Virus record (IMG/VR): IMGVR_UViG_3300013126_000229
Span: 1-24,771 of that record
Length of the DNA: 24,771 bases
DNA from: a virus
Strand: one strand, 5' to 3'
Shown here: positions 1-6,870 of the stretch, piece by piece
Layout of the letters: each line of letters begins with the position of its first letter
Numbering within the stretch: position 1 is the first letter of the stretch
Translations under genes and position numbers: made by a program
Notes under the pieces: generated by a model
The model's input: the letters and a program-made list of their open reading frames with translations, nothing else
What the model was told of the DNA's origin: nothing
Databases searched by the model: none

Positions 1-156
1 ACCAATGCATCATGCTGTGTCGTAATCTCGCTTGCTTCTACGTCCACCATCGCTATGCGGGGAGCGGCAAGCGTGGCATCAAGGACGGTGAAATATCAAA
101 GTAACGTCGGCGGTTTGTCGAATGCAACTGGCTTGGTAGCCATGAGGATCGGATGA
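1..156 (+). CDS. C-terminal end of an upstream late/structural gene (partial)
   Basis: Frame 1 is open from the first base to a TGA at 154-156, giving 51 residues with no visible start. The stop overlaps the ATG at 153 of the next gene in an ATGA junction, the spacing used throughout this block, so this is probably the 3' end of a real gene. The peptide has no recognisable motif; it is rich in Ser, Val and Gly, as structural phage proteins often are. Function is unknown. It should be the gene just before the lysis-type cluster, possibly a tail or baseplate component, but that is inferred from position only. Confidence 0.5.
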   Translation, partial: TNASCCVVISLASTSTIAMRGAASVASRTVKYQSNVGGLSNATGLVAMRIG

Positions 157-422
157 ACGACCAACAGAAAAACGCGCAGCAGCTCGTAGCCACATGGGCA
201 TCCTTTGTGGCTATCTGCGTTGGAATCGGAACCATGCTTATGCAGATGGGTAGGCGGGACGCGCAACTCGTCTCGACCGTCGAGCAGGTGCGCGAACTTG
301 GGAGCATCGTTAGTGATCTTGCCAAGGCTCAGGTTGCGTTTACTCTTACAGACAAGCAGACGGAGGAACGTCTGCGGGAACTTACAGCGAGGCTTGAACG
401 CCTCGAAAGGAACGGCAAATGA
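153..422 (+). CDS. Small membrane-anchored coiled-coil protein (possible lysis accessory)
   Basis: 89 residues. One hydrophobic segment at about residues 11-33 is followed by a charged, heptad-like helix (residues 35-88) rich in Glu, Arg and Leu. Small phage proteins of this shape (one membrane helix plus a coiled coil, in either order, as in XhlA-like proteins) are often found in lysis cassettes. It overlaps the end of the preceding gene and the start of the holin-like gene by 4 nt each, so translation is probably coupled. The function as holin partner or tail-associated membrane protein is inferred from position and topology; no specific family was recognised. Confidence 0.65.
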   Translation: MNDQQKNAQQLVATWASFVAICVGIGTMLMQMGRRDAQLVSTVEQVRELGSIVSDLAKAQVAFTLTDKQTEERLRELTARLERLERNGK

Positions 423-619
423 AAGCATCTTGGCGCACAACTTCCGCAGGTATCGCAGCCATTCTTGTAGCTGTCGGTGCCGCGCTTACCGCACTCACGG
501 ACTCTGACCCTGTGACCGTTCCCGATTGGGGCGCAGTTGTGGCTGCGGTCATCGCAGGCATCGGCCTGCTCTTTGCGCGTGATGCGAGGGTGAGCAGCCA
601 GCAGGAGGGAATCCGGTGA
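419..619 (+). CDS. Holin-like two-helix membrane protein
   Basis: 66 residues with two hydrophobic segments (about 8-26 and 37-53) joined by a short polar, Asp-containing loop, and a charged C-terminal tail. That is the size and topology of many class II-type phage holins, which form inner-membrane lesions at the time of lysis. The ATG overlaps the upstream stop by 4 nt. Next come a small overlapping gene pair that includes a lipoprotein, which fits a lysis cassette, although no endolysin is visible in the window. Holin assignment rests on topology and context only. Confidence 0.6.
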   Translation: MKASWRTTSAGIAAILVAVGAALTALTDSDPVTVPDWGAVVAAVIAGIGLLFARDARVSSQQEGIR

Positions 620-620
620 A

Positions 621-866
621 ATGCTCGATCGAATCATCGCGCAACTGGCGCTTGCTCTGTTTTCGTATTTGGAACGCCGCATTGAACGCGGTCGAGTCGC
701 GGTCGATGCCGATTTGGATCGTGACCGTCTTATTCTTGCTGGCTCTCGGATTCGCAAGTGGATGCAGCAGAACGGTGCTGGTCAAGGAGGGAAGTCCGAT
801 CCGAATGGGTCCGGATGCCAAGGCAAAGGTGTATGCGCTTGTCGAAGGCGAATGGACTCTGAGTAG
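621..866 (+). CDS. Small phage protein overlapping a lipoprotein gene (spanin-like arrangement)
   Basis: 81 residues in the frame of the ATG at 621. The N-terminal half is an amphipathic Leu/Ala segment followed by Arg/Asp-rich helix (to about residue 50), which resembles small phage proteins that precede a lipoprotein gene. The C-terminal third looks less protein-like and overlaps the lipoprotein frame. A good Shine-Dalgarno (GGAGGG near 604) lies closer to an alternative GTG at 616, which is in the lipoprotein frame, so the start is uncertain. A role like an inner-membrane spanin partner is possible, but there is no strong transmembrane helix, so this is tentative. Confidence 0.5.
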   Translation: MLDRIIAQLALALFSYLERRIERGRVAVDADLDRDRLILAGSRIRKWMQQNGAGQGGKSDPNGSGCQGKGVCACRRRMDSE

Positions 867-945
867 CAACGCCGTCCAAATCCCTGAAGGCTGGTATCTC
901 GTCTCTCCGGAATGGGTTGACATGGAAGACGTCGGCACGAATTGA
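706..945 (+). CDS. Small phage lipoprotein (o-spanin-like)
   Basis: 79 residues from the ATG at 706. A hydrophobic signal (residues 3-16) runs into Ala-Ser-Gly-Cys at 17-20, an acceptable lipobox with Cys20 as the acylated residue. The mature part has a short beta-rich domain ending in a Pro-Glu-Gly-Trp-Tyr segment, a pattern I associate with small phage lipoproteins found next to lysis or tail genes. The frame is open back to a GTG at 616, which has the best ribosome site and would add 30 residues before the signal. It lies inside or overlapping the preceding gene in a different frame, like Rz/Rz1 pairs. Outer-membrane location is inferred. Confidence 0.6.
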   Translation: MPIWIVTVLFLLALGFASGCSRTVLVKEGSPIRMGPDAKAKVYALVEGEWTLSSNAVQIPEGWYLVSPEWVDMEDVGTN

Positions 946-948
946 CGA

Positions 949-1200
949 ATGGCGAAGGCTCGAAACAAGATCCGGGTTGATGTCGGAGCGCCTGGGAAGC
1001 TCGGTATCAAATGGCTAACGACCGGGCAGATTTCCAATCGACTTGGTGTGGCGCAAAAAACCGTGACCAAGTGGATCGATGACGGTCGGTTGATCGGGAT
1101 CAAGTTGCCAGGATCCCGTGATAGGCGGGTACACCCGGATGCCTTGGAGGAATTTGAGAGACACTACGGATTCGATCGTGCAAGAGGAATAAGGGAATGA
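949..1200 (+). CDS. Excisionase/MerR-type helix-turn-helix protein
   Basis: 83 residues. After a basic N-terminus, residues about 21-70 read as a MerR/excisionase-like HTH: a 'WLTTGQISNRLGVAQKTV' first helix-turn-helix, then Trp-Ile-Asp-Asp-Gly-Arg-Leu and a Pro-Gly-Ser-Arg-Asp-Arg-Arg-Val-His wing, and an 'ALEEFERHYG' tail. This is the usual 'helix-turn-helix domain 17' architecture that binds DNA. It is 3 nt downstream of the lipoprotein stop and 3 nt upstream of the phosphoesterase start, so it is in the late operon. The target is unknown; it could be a regulator or, less likely, a packaging-related DNA-binding protein. Confidence 0.75.
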   Translation: MAKARNKIRVDVGAPGKLGIKWLTTGQISNRLGVAQKTVTKWIDDGRLIGIKLPGSRDRRVHPDALEEFERHYGFDRARGIRE

Positions 1201-1203
1201 TGA

Positions 1204-2076
1204 ATGGGCGCATTGAATCACGTTCAAATCTATAAGGCCGACAAGTCGATCCTGAGAATCGACTACAAGCCCAAGAAGGGAACGGATCACATCGATCTGC
1301 TTCTACGATCCGACGCCCACCACGACAACGCGCACACCGACATCGACATGGAACGCCGCCATCTGGAAGAGGCGCGCAAACGCGATGCGCTAGTACTCGA
1401 CAACGGAGACTGCCATTGCGCCATGCAGGGTAAATGGGACCGCCGCGCGGATCGGTCTGCCCTGCGTCCCGAATACCAGTTCGGAAACTACCTTGACCGC
1501 CTAGTCGATGAGGCAGTCAAGTTCTACACCCCCTACGCTCGCAATTGGTGCATGATGGGTCTCGGCAACCACGAGACTTCAATCCTGAAGCACCATGAGA
1601 GCAACCTGACCGAGCGGACGGTCGAGAAGCTGAAGACGCTTGGGGCCGTCAATTTGCAGTCCTGCGGCTATGCCGGCTGGATTCGGCTTGTTATCCATGC
1701 GCCGAATACCCGGCGGATTGGAAGCCTGTGGGTGTACTATCACCACGGGTACGGCGGCGGTGGCCCTGTGACTCGTGGGACGATCCAAACGGCCCGTATG
1801 GCCGTCTATCTTCCTGATGCAGACATTGTATGGACAGGACACACTCACGATCAATGGATTGTGCCGATCGAGCGGTATAGAATTACCACCGGGGATAGGA
1901 CGTATTTGGATCGCCAAACTCACGTTCGCACTCCCGGATACAAGGACGAATTCAGCCCCCAAGAGGGTTGGCATACAGAGAGAGGCGGTGCGCCCAAGCC
2001 ACGAGGCGCACTTTGGCTGAGAGCGTGGCTCACCAACAAAGGCATCGTTGAATACGAATTGACGGAAGCGAGGTAA
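1204..2076 (+). CDS. Calcineurin-like metallophosphoesterase
   Basis: 290 residues carrying the full set of metallophosphoesterase metal-binding motifs in order: Asp37-x-His39, Gly68-Asp69, Gly-Asn-His-Glu at 121-124, His180-His181 and Gly-His-Thr-His at 212-215. The family binds two metal ions and cleaves phosphomono- or phosphodiester bonds; the substrate of phage members is rarely known. The ATG at 1204 follows the HTH gene by 3 nt. Position between lysis-type genes and tail genes is common for phage phosphoesterases. All catalytic residues appear intact, so an active enzyme is likely, but whether it acts on nucleic acid, nucleotides or a surface polymer cannot be told. Confidence 0.85.
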   Translation: MGALNHVQIYKADKSILRIDYKPKKGTDHIDLLLRSDAHHDNAHTDIDMERRHLEEARKRDALVLDNGDCHCAMQGKWDRRADRSALRPEYQFGNYLDRLVDEAVKFYTPYARNWCMMGLGNHETSILKHHESNLTERTVEKLKTLGAVNLQSCGYAGWIRLVIHAPNTRRIGSLWVYYHHGYGGGGPVTRGTIQTARMAVYLPDADIVWTGHTHDQWIVPIERYRITTGDRTYLDRQTHVRTPGYKDEFSPQEGWHTERGGAPKPRGALWLRAWLTNKGIVEYELTEAR

Positions 2077-2078
2077 TC

Positions 2079-2429
2079 ATGGCAGCACCCACATACAACT
2101 TTGAGATCGAGCAGGGAACCACAACGGTCAAGGTTCTTCAGTACACCGACAGCAGCGGCAATCCAATTCCGCTGACAGGATATAGCGCGCGTATGCAAAT
2201 GCGCCCGACCGTTGGAAGCCTGATCAAGTACCTTGATTTGGCGACTTCGCCTGGTACTGGAATTGTCATTACCGCTTTGACAGGCGTGATCACGATCACA
2301 ATCAGCGCGGCTACGTCGGCGACGATTCCGACCGATGGCGTTTATGACCTTGAGATTGAATCAGGTTCTGGAGTTGTCACGCGCCTTCTTCAAGGCGCAA
2401 TTAGCATCTCGCAGGAGGTGACGCGATGA
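2079..2429 (+). CDS. Phage baseplate/neck-type beta-sandwich protein
   Basis: 116 residues, beta-rich. The N-terminal 'FEIEQGTT' start, 'PIPLTGYSARMQMR' segment, the Thr/Ile-rich repeat and the C-terminal 'VYDLEIESGSGVVTRLLQGAISISQEVTR'-type ending match a widespread small phage structural protein, similar to the N-terminal domain of BppU-like baseplate proteins. Structural location in the virion is inferred from resemblance and from the next gene being tail-fibre-like. It starts 2 nt after the phosphoesterase and its TGA overlaps the ATG of the fibre gene by 4 nt. Confidence 0.65.
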   Translation: MAAPTYNFEIEQGTTTVKVLQYTDSSGNPIPLTGYSARMQMRPTVGSLIKYLDLATSPGTGIVITALTGVITITISAATSATIPTDGVYDLEIESGSGVVTRLLQGAISISQEVTR

Positions 2430-3232
2430 GTTTGGTCATCACAGAAGTGGTCAACACCGTCACGGTCACAGGTACTGTGACGAATCTAACCGTGCAAGAC
2501 ACGCTCGCAGTTCCTGCCGGCGGCGATCTGAGCGGCACATATCCCAATCCGACCGTGGTCAAGATCAATGGTGTTGCTGCTGGCGATTACGTCAGCAAGA
2601 ACGTCGATCAATCAAAGATTTTCACTTTGTTCACCGACTGTACGGACCGTGGAGGGTTTGTTGAAACAACTACCAATGGCGGATCCATCGCTTATTCTGC
2701 CAACTATAGTGGCCTAAGTGCGTGGTCAGCTGCCTTATCTATCCCCCCCGGAGCAACTGTTCCTTCGCGTGCTGAATTGACTGATGCGGCAATCGGCGTT
2801 ATGTCCACAAGTCAAGGTGTTGCTTTTGAATTTGATTGCGTCGCTGCTTACTCATTAGTAGATCCTGCTTCGCGCGCACATCTCGGATTTTGGTCGAACA
2901 CCACTACCTCTGCGTTAAATCTTGCTTGCTTTGTTGTTGATAACACTAGTGCAAGTTGGCAATGTGTTGTGAACAATGTTACAACCCCAACGGTTATAGA
3001 TACTGGCATCTCTTACAGCACACCTAACACCAAATTGTCTGTATCAATCAATTCAGCCGGAACGCAGGTCGTATTTAAAATTGACGGCACAGTTGTTCAT
3101 ACGGCGACTACGAACATTCCAACTGGTGGAATGAGATGTGGAATTGGAATTCGAGCTCATTCTGCATCGCCAAGTAATCAAGCCACAATGTTGCTTGAAT
3201 ACGCTCAGCTCCGCTACTACCTCAATCGCTGA
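2426..3232 (+). CDS. Tail-fibre-like protein with lectin-like C-terminal domain
   Basis: 268 residues. Residues 1-30 are Thr/Val-rich; residues 32-44 hold the Gly-Asp-Leu-Ser-Gly-x-Tyr-Pro-Asn-Pro-Thr-Val motif typical of phage tail fibres and short adhesins. Residues about 70-268 form a Ser/Thr/Asn-rich beta domain resembling LamG/concanavalin-type jelly rolls, a likely receptor- or glycan-binding head. From about 2630 to 3230 the DNA is clearly more A+T rich and uses codons such as ttt, gtt, aat and act that its neighbours avoid, as if the binding domain came from elsewhere. Host-range function is inferred. Confidence 0.65.
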   Translation: MSLVITEVVNTVTVTGTVTNLTVQDTLAVPAGGDLSGTYPNPTVVKINGVAAGDYVSKNVDQSKIFTLFTDCTDRGGFVETTTNGGSIAYSANYSGLSAWSAALSIPPGATVPSRAELTDAAIGVMSTSQGVAFEFDCVAAYSLVDPASRAHLGFWSNTTTSALNLACFVVDNTSASWQCVVNNVTTPTVIDTGISYSTPNTKLSVSINSAGTQVVFKIDGTVVHTATTNIPTGGMRCGIGIRAHSASPSNQATMLLEYAQLRYYLNR

Positions 3233-3474
3233 TGCCTCCTGCGCGCGATGACATCGGCCCTTTGTTCGTGGCTGAAAAAGCCGCGCGTCTCCTTATCGAG
3301 GAGGCAGGGGCCGATGCCGTCGTTATTCTGTGGACAACACAGAAGAGGCGCAGCACGAGGTTTTGGCGACATCAAATTGGCAACGCGATGTTGTGCAACG
3401 CGATGGTGGTGAAGTCTTCTGAGGATCAAGAGGCCGTTCAAGAAGAGGAAGAAGAAGAGGAGGAGGAGGACTAA
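3232..3474 (+). CDS. Small protein with poly-glutamate tail
   Basis: 80 residues, not recognised. It starts at an ATG overlapping the stop of the fibre gene by 1 nt. The N-terminal half contains an Ala/Glu-rich helix and a Val-Val-Ile-Leu strand; the C-terminus is almost entirely acidic, ending in a run of nine Glu and one Asp. The acidic run is encoded by a purine tract of GAR repeats (3440-3472) that also provides a very strong Shine-Dalgarno for the next gene, whose ATG overlaps this stop. Likely a minor tail or assembly factor by position; function unknown. Confidence 0.6.
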   Translation: MPPARDDIGPLFVAEKAARLLIEEAGADAVVILWTTQKRRSTRFWRHQIGNAMLCNAMVVKSSEDQEAVQEEEEEEEEED

Positions 3475-5480
3475 TGACCCTTTCCCGAGGCTGCTGCTGC
3501 GGTCCACGCTGTATTCGTGACTGCATCTTCAACACCGAGATTGACAGCGGTTGTTGCCATCACGCCGATACGCTCCTGCTTTGGAGCGAGCGCCCAGGAT
3601 ATACGGTGTCGCAGCATTTCCGTCAGGCCGGGGTCAATCCCGGAGATCCTGTGTGCGAAATCTGCTACTCGCACACGCAGGGCGCAATGTTGCCCGTGCA
3701 GTCGATCTACAAGTTCCACAGTTGCCGATTCGTCCTGCGTTACGCGCAGCTCGATGATCCGGTCAATCTGATCGAGCTGCCGACGTACAACAACATTTTC
3801 ATGCAAGGAGAAGCTTGCAAGAATCCTTGCTGCCATCCCGAGTACGACCCAGATCAATGCTGCTACACGGTGTTCCCACCGGCTCCGGGAGAGCAGCCGT
3901 GCCTATGCGACACTTGGTTTGGCACAGGTCGTGGTGGCCTGTCAAACTCGCGCAAGGACGATCTTGCGAACGACGCCACGACTTCGTGGTTCATCGACAT
4001 GACCTGTCACAAGGATGGTCTTCCGCTCGGCGCAGGAGTTCCAAGGCTATATGACCAGTTCCTGTGCCTCGTCTTCTATGAGCGTTGGTGGCGCATCTCA
4101 GATTGCCCGGATGGCGTTCGCATTCGCGTCCCCGGTTGCACACAGGGCGCGGGAAGCAATTGTGGCGGCGTTCCGTTCCAGACCGACGATCTCGTTCCAA
4201 AGTGGTGGGTATTCGCCTGTTCCGGAATCCCGCTCTATCAATGCGATCTTGATGATGCGCTCTCAAACGATGTGATCGACGCAGCTGAGTACGCGCAACT
4301 CCTTGCCGATATCGCAGTCGATGGTCAGCCGACGAGCCAAGAGACGCTGAATAAGCTCGCCGATGCCGGGTATATCGCGGCCAAGGATTGGCGACCTGAG
4401 CAGCGTCAGGGATTCATTGATTTGGATGCCAAATTCCCGACCGCTGGTTACGACTTATGCATCGAGGATGTTGAGGACATGGCCGAACTTGGCCCGTTCC
4501 GCAAGCGGTTCTGCGATCAGGATGTCGGCGTGACGAACAGGCCGTATCTGCACAAGGACGATGTGTACGTCGATCAGGCTCCATTGCAGGCGATCTGCAT
4601 GAAGGACTATCCAGGCAATCCGGCGAGTCAGGCAGACTACGACTACTGGCGAGAGCGTCAATGGGTCTACTTCCGAGGCATTCCCGGTGGATGGGCATGG
4701 GTCGATTGGGACGCAGCCGCTGGCACGGGATTGACCGAGGAGCAGGCCATCGCAGCCGGATATGGGCGCAACGGCGGCATCGGTGGCCCCAACGTGCTAG
4801 ACGCGCCAATCCTGTCGTTCCGTGGCGAGCCGCGCCCCCCGGTCAATTGCTCGGCCTGTCCGCAAATCTGTCCGGACACGGTGTACTGCAATCAATGTGA
4901 GGATGACTGTTCGTGGTGCGGCACGGCTCCTCTCGCCGGATGCGATCCGCCGACGAATTGCCGCAAGTTCGCGATCCGGGCGACCTGCGAGGGAGTGCGC
5001 TTCGTCTACAGCCAGTACTACCTCAAGAACGATCTTTCGCTCGTAGAGGGCGTGTGCGAGGCCGATCAGGAGTACGTCTGCCTGTTCACGGTCAACTCGT
5101 ATTTGGTCGAGGCTCGACGCTCGCGCGATTCGTGGCTGGACGAGATTCCATTTACCTGTCGCACGGAGACCCCACCGCTTCCGTCGTATAACGTGTGGCC
5201 GGCGGTGGCTGTCGGTCACCGACCCCCTGCGGCCATGTGTAACGAGATCACGGAACCCGTCAATCCGGCGAGTCCCAAGTACGACGTATCCGACCTGTGC
5301 TGTGGTGGAGGCTGCATTGTGTATACGGAGTGCTTCTACGGAGGCACCAACTTTGGATGTCCAGAGGAAGGTCCGGGCAATCCATGTCCTCCAAACAATG
5401 ACTGCGCTGCGGATGTGTTCGTGGTTCCGGCACAGATTACCTGCATCGGCCACGCGCTCGATTGCGAGGTCATCGAATGA
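3474..5480 (+). CDS. Large cysteine-rich probable virion protein
   Basis: 668 residues with about 50 cysteines by hand count (about 7.5%). These include the N-terminal CCC at 7-9, several CC pairs, and dense clusters around residues 455-500 (repeated Cys-x2/3-Cys spacing) and 610-650. Trp and Tyr are also frequent. No transmembrane helix, signal peptide or enzymatic motif was seen and I do not recognise the family. Size, Cys content and position after the fibre gene suggest a structural appendage held by disulfides or metal, but that is inference. The start is secure: the ATG follows GGAGGAGGA and overlaps the previous stop. The next gene overlaps by 4 nt and is itself a zinc-ribbon protein. 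Confidence 0.7.
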   Translation: MTLSRGCCCGPRCIRDCIFNTEIDSGCCHHADTLLLWSERPGYTVSQHFRQAGVNPGDPVCEICYSHTQGAMLPVQSIYKFHSCRFVLRYAQLDDPVNLIELPTYNNIFMQGEACKNPCCHPEYDPDQCCYTVFPPAPGEQPCLCDTWFGTGRGGLSNSRKDDLANDATTSWFIDMTCHKDGLPLGAGVPRLYDQFLCLVFYERWWRISDCPDGVRIRVPGCTQGAGSNCGGVPFQTDDLVPKWWVFACSGIPLYQCDLDDALSNDVIDAAEYAQLLADIAVDGQPTSQETLNKLADAGYIAAKDWRPEQRQGFIDLDAKFPTAGYDLCIEDVEDMAELGPFRKRFCDQDVGVTNRPYLHKDDVYVDQAPLQAICMKDYPGNPASQADYDYWRERQWVYFRGIPGGWAWVDWDAAAGTGLTEEQAIAAGYGRNGGIGGPNVLDAPILSFRGEPRPPVNCSACPQICPDTVYCNQCEDDCSWCGTAPLAGCDPPTNCRKFAIRATCEGVRFVYSQYYLKNDLSLVEGVCEADQEYVCLFTVNSYLVEARRSRDSWLDEIPFTCRTETPPLPSYNVWPAVAVGHRPPAAMCNEITEPVNPASPKYDVSDLCCGGGCIVYTECFYGGTNFGCPEEGPGNPCPPNNDCAADVFVVPAQITCIGHALDCEVIE

Positions 5481-5905
5481 GAAAGATGTATTTTCGACAA
5501 GGCAAGTCCTACAGCACGGATGATTTGCCAAAGGCGACTGTCCGAGAAATCAATGCTGCATCTGAGACTGTGCCTGAGCGCGAGGTGACGGTTTCTAATG
5601 TCAAGAAGTACCTGACTGCGGAAGCGTCCTTGCAGCTCTATGGGCCTGTGACCGATGCGGTATACGAGGAGCGCAAGGCACAATGCATTGCTTGTCCGAA
5701 GCGCATGGTTACCGACAAGCTTCCTGACGAGATTGGATTCTGCGCCGGGTGCGGGTGTGGCGTATCGCAGCGCAGCCGACTCACAGTCAAACTGACTATG
5801 CCTGAGCAGAAGTGTCCGTTGGGCAAGTGGGGTCCATCGCCAGGTCGCCATCGCAAACTGCGCGATCGAATCAGGGCATGGTTTGCTCAACTCACAATTG
5901 GCTGA
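5477..5905 (+). CDS. Zinc-ribbon phage protein (CxxC...CxxCxC...CPLGKW)
   Basis: 142 residues from the ATG at 5477, chosen over an in-frame ATG at 5462 because it makes the ATGA overlap seen across this operon. Cys70-x2-Cys73, Cys89-x2-Cys92-Gly-Cys94 and Cys113-Pro-Leu-Gly-Lys-Trp form a metal-binding module that I recognise as a recurrent ending of phage proteins near tail genes. The first 65 residues are polar and helical. It closes the left-hand late operon and is translationally coupled to the Cys-rich protein, so it may help assemble or load metal into it. The function is not established. Confidence 0.65.
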   Translation: MRKMYFRQGKSYSTDDLPKATVREINAASETVPEREVTVSNVKKYLTAEASLQLYGPVTDAVYEERKAQCIACPKRMVTDKLPDEIGFCAGCGCGVSQRSRLTVKLTMPEQKCPLGKWGPSPGRHRKLRDRIRAWFAQLTIG

Positions 5906-5924
5906 TCGCAAGAAAATTTGCGAT
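5905..5924 (+). promoter_or_regulatory. Palindromic operator, site 1
   Basis: ATCGCAAGAAAATTTGCGAT: 7-bp arms ATCGCAA/TTGCGAT around a 6-nt A/T-rich centre. Its last T is the first base of a consensus -35 box, so a bound protein would cover RNA polymerase. Two further copies occur at 19373 and 21633, each in a control region. Interpretation as a repressor operator is inference. Confidence 0.65.
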
Positions 5925-5952
5925 TGACAACCGTCTAACAAGCCGATAGAGT
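5924..5952 (+). promoter_or_regulatory. Sigma70-type promoter of the recombination operon
   Basis: TTGACA (5924-5929) and TAGAGT (5947-5952) are separated by 17 bp. This is the best consensus promoter in the window. Transcription would start near 5958-5960, exactly where the interleaved inverted repeats of the leader begin. The overlapping palindrome suggests repression in lysogeny or late infection. Confidence 0.7.
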
Positions 5953-5958
5953 GTCTGC

Positions 5959-6031
5959 GCCACCAAGACGAACACCCGATCCCCCTGCTGCCTCCGGCCT
6001 TGGTGGCTCCGATTCGGCGGCAGCAGGGGGA
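5959..6031 (+). ncRNA. Structured mRNA leader with interleaved stems (pseudoknot or switch candidate)
   Basis: Stem 1 pairs GCCACCAAG (5959-5967) with CTTGGTGGC (5999-6007), 9 perfect pairs. Stem 2 pairs 5980-5992 with 6019-6031, 13 perfect pairs (core CCCCCTGCTGCC/GGCAGCAGGGGG). The arms are interleaved, so the RNA could form an H-type pseudoknot or two mutually exclusive hairpins. It starts at the predicted transcription start and ends a few bases before the AAGGAG ribosome site (6035-6040) of the exonuclease gene, so it could control translation. It has no following T-run, so it is not a simple terminator. I do not match it to a known riboswitch class. Confidence 0.55.
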
Positions 6032-6048
6032 CTTAAAGGAGCCTGATA

Positions 6049-6870
6049 ATGGTAGAAATCAGACGAGATATGCCCTCGCGGGATTATCACGCAATCGTGG
6101 CCGCATCGGCATCGCGACTCAAGGAGTTCATGCGATCGCCAGCGCACCTGAGAGCGATGGACGGCTATCCGAAGCAATCGTCGGCGTTTGCGCTCGGTGA
6201 GGCGTTCCACGCCTGCGTCCTTGAGCCGCAGCGGTTTCGATCTGAGTTCACGACCGCTCCTGATATTGATCGCCGCACTACCGCTGGCAAGGCGCATTGG
6301 GCTGCGTTTGTCGAGGAGAATCAGGGCAAGACGATTCTGTCTGCGGATGACTACGCGACAACGTGGGAGATGGCCGAGTCGGCTAGACGGCACTCGACCG
6401 CTGGCGAACTGCTTGGCGGGTTGACGGAGCGCGAATTGTCGATCCTGTGGACGGCGACTTGGCCGAACGGCACGATTCCCTGCAAGGCTCGTATTGACGG
6501 TTACAACCTTGAACAGCGTTGCATCGTGGATTTGAAGTCAACTACCGACGCAAGTCGCGCTGGTTTCACAAAATCCGTTGCCAACTTCTCATATCACATT
6601 CAAGCCGTGTGGTACATCACCGCGATGAAGAACGCCGGGTTCGATGTCGAGAGCATGGTGTTCGTCGCCGTCGAGAAGGAGCGCCCTTGGGGCGTTGCCT
6701 GCTACACGCTCGACCACGATGCGATCATGGAAGGCGCGATGGCGATCGCCCACGCGCTGCCGAGACTGATTGATTGCGTGACGCGCAACACTTGGCCGGC
6801 ATACACGGAGCTCATCGAGACCATTTCCCTTCCGCGCTGGAAGGTCGCCAAAGCGGAGGAGACGCTGTGA
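6049..6870 (+). CDS. PD-(D/E)XK exonuclease, RecE-C/DUF3799-like
   Basis: 273 residues. N-terminal 'YHAIVAASASRLKEFMRSP' and 'FALGEAFHACVLEP' (about 47-60) are the usual opening of phage PDDEXK_12/RecE C-terminal-type nucleases. The core is Asp150, then Asp161-Leu-Lys163 (the D...DxK catalytic triad arrangement) and a Tyr-His-Ile-Gln motif at 182-185. Such enzymes resect double-stranded ends to give 3' single strands for an annealing protein, here encoded two genes downstream. AAGGAG lies 8 nt before the ATG. It is the first gene of the operon driven from 5924 and follows the structured leader, so its translation may be controlled. Confidence 0.85.
   Translation: MVEIRRDMPSRDYHAIVAASASRLKEFMRSPAHLRAMDGYPKQSSAFALGEAFHACVLEPQRFRSEFTTAPDIDRRTTAGKAHWAAFVEENQGKTILSADDYATTWEMAESARRHSTAGELLGGLTERELSILWTATWPNGTIPCKARIDGYNLEQRCIVDLKSTTDASRAGFTKSVANFSYHIQAVWYITAMKNAGFDVESMVFVAVEKERPWGVACYTLDHDAIMEGAMAIAHALPRLIDCVTRNTWPAYTELIETISLPRWKVAKAEETL

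Noticed and set aside
5980-6031. The 13-bp stem as a rho-independent terminator of the late operon
   Set aside because: It is followed by ACTTAAAGG with no T-run, lies downstream of a good promoter and abuts the next ribosome site.
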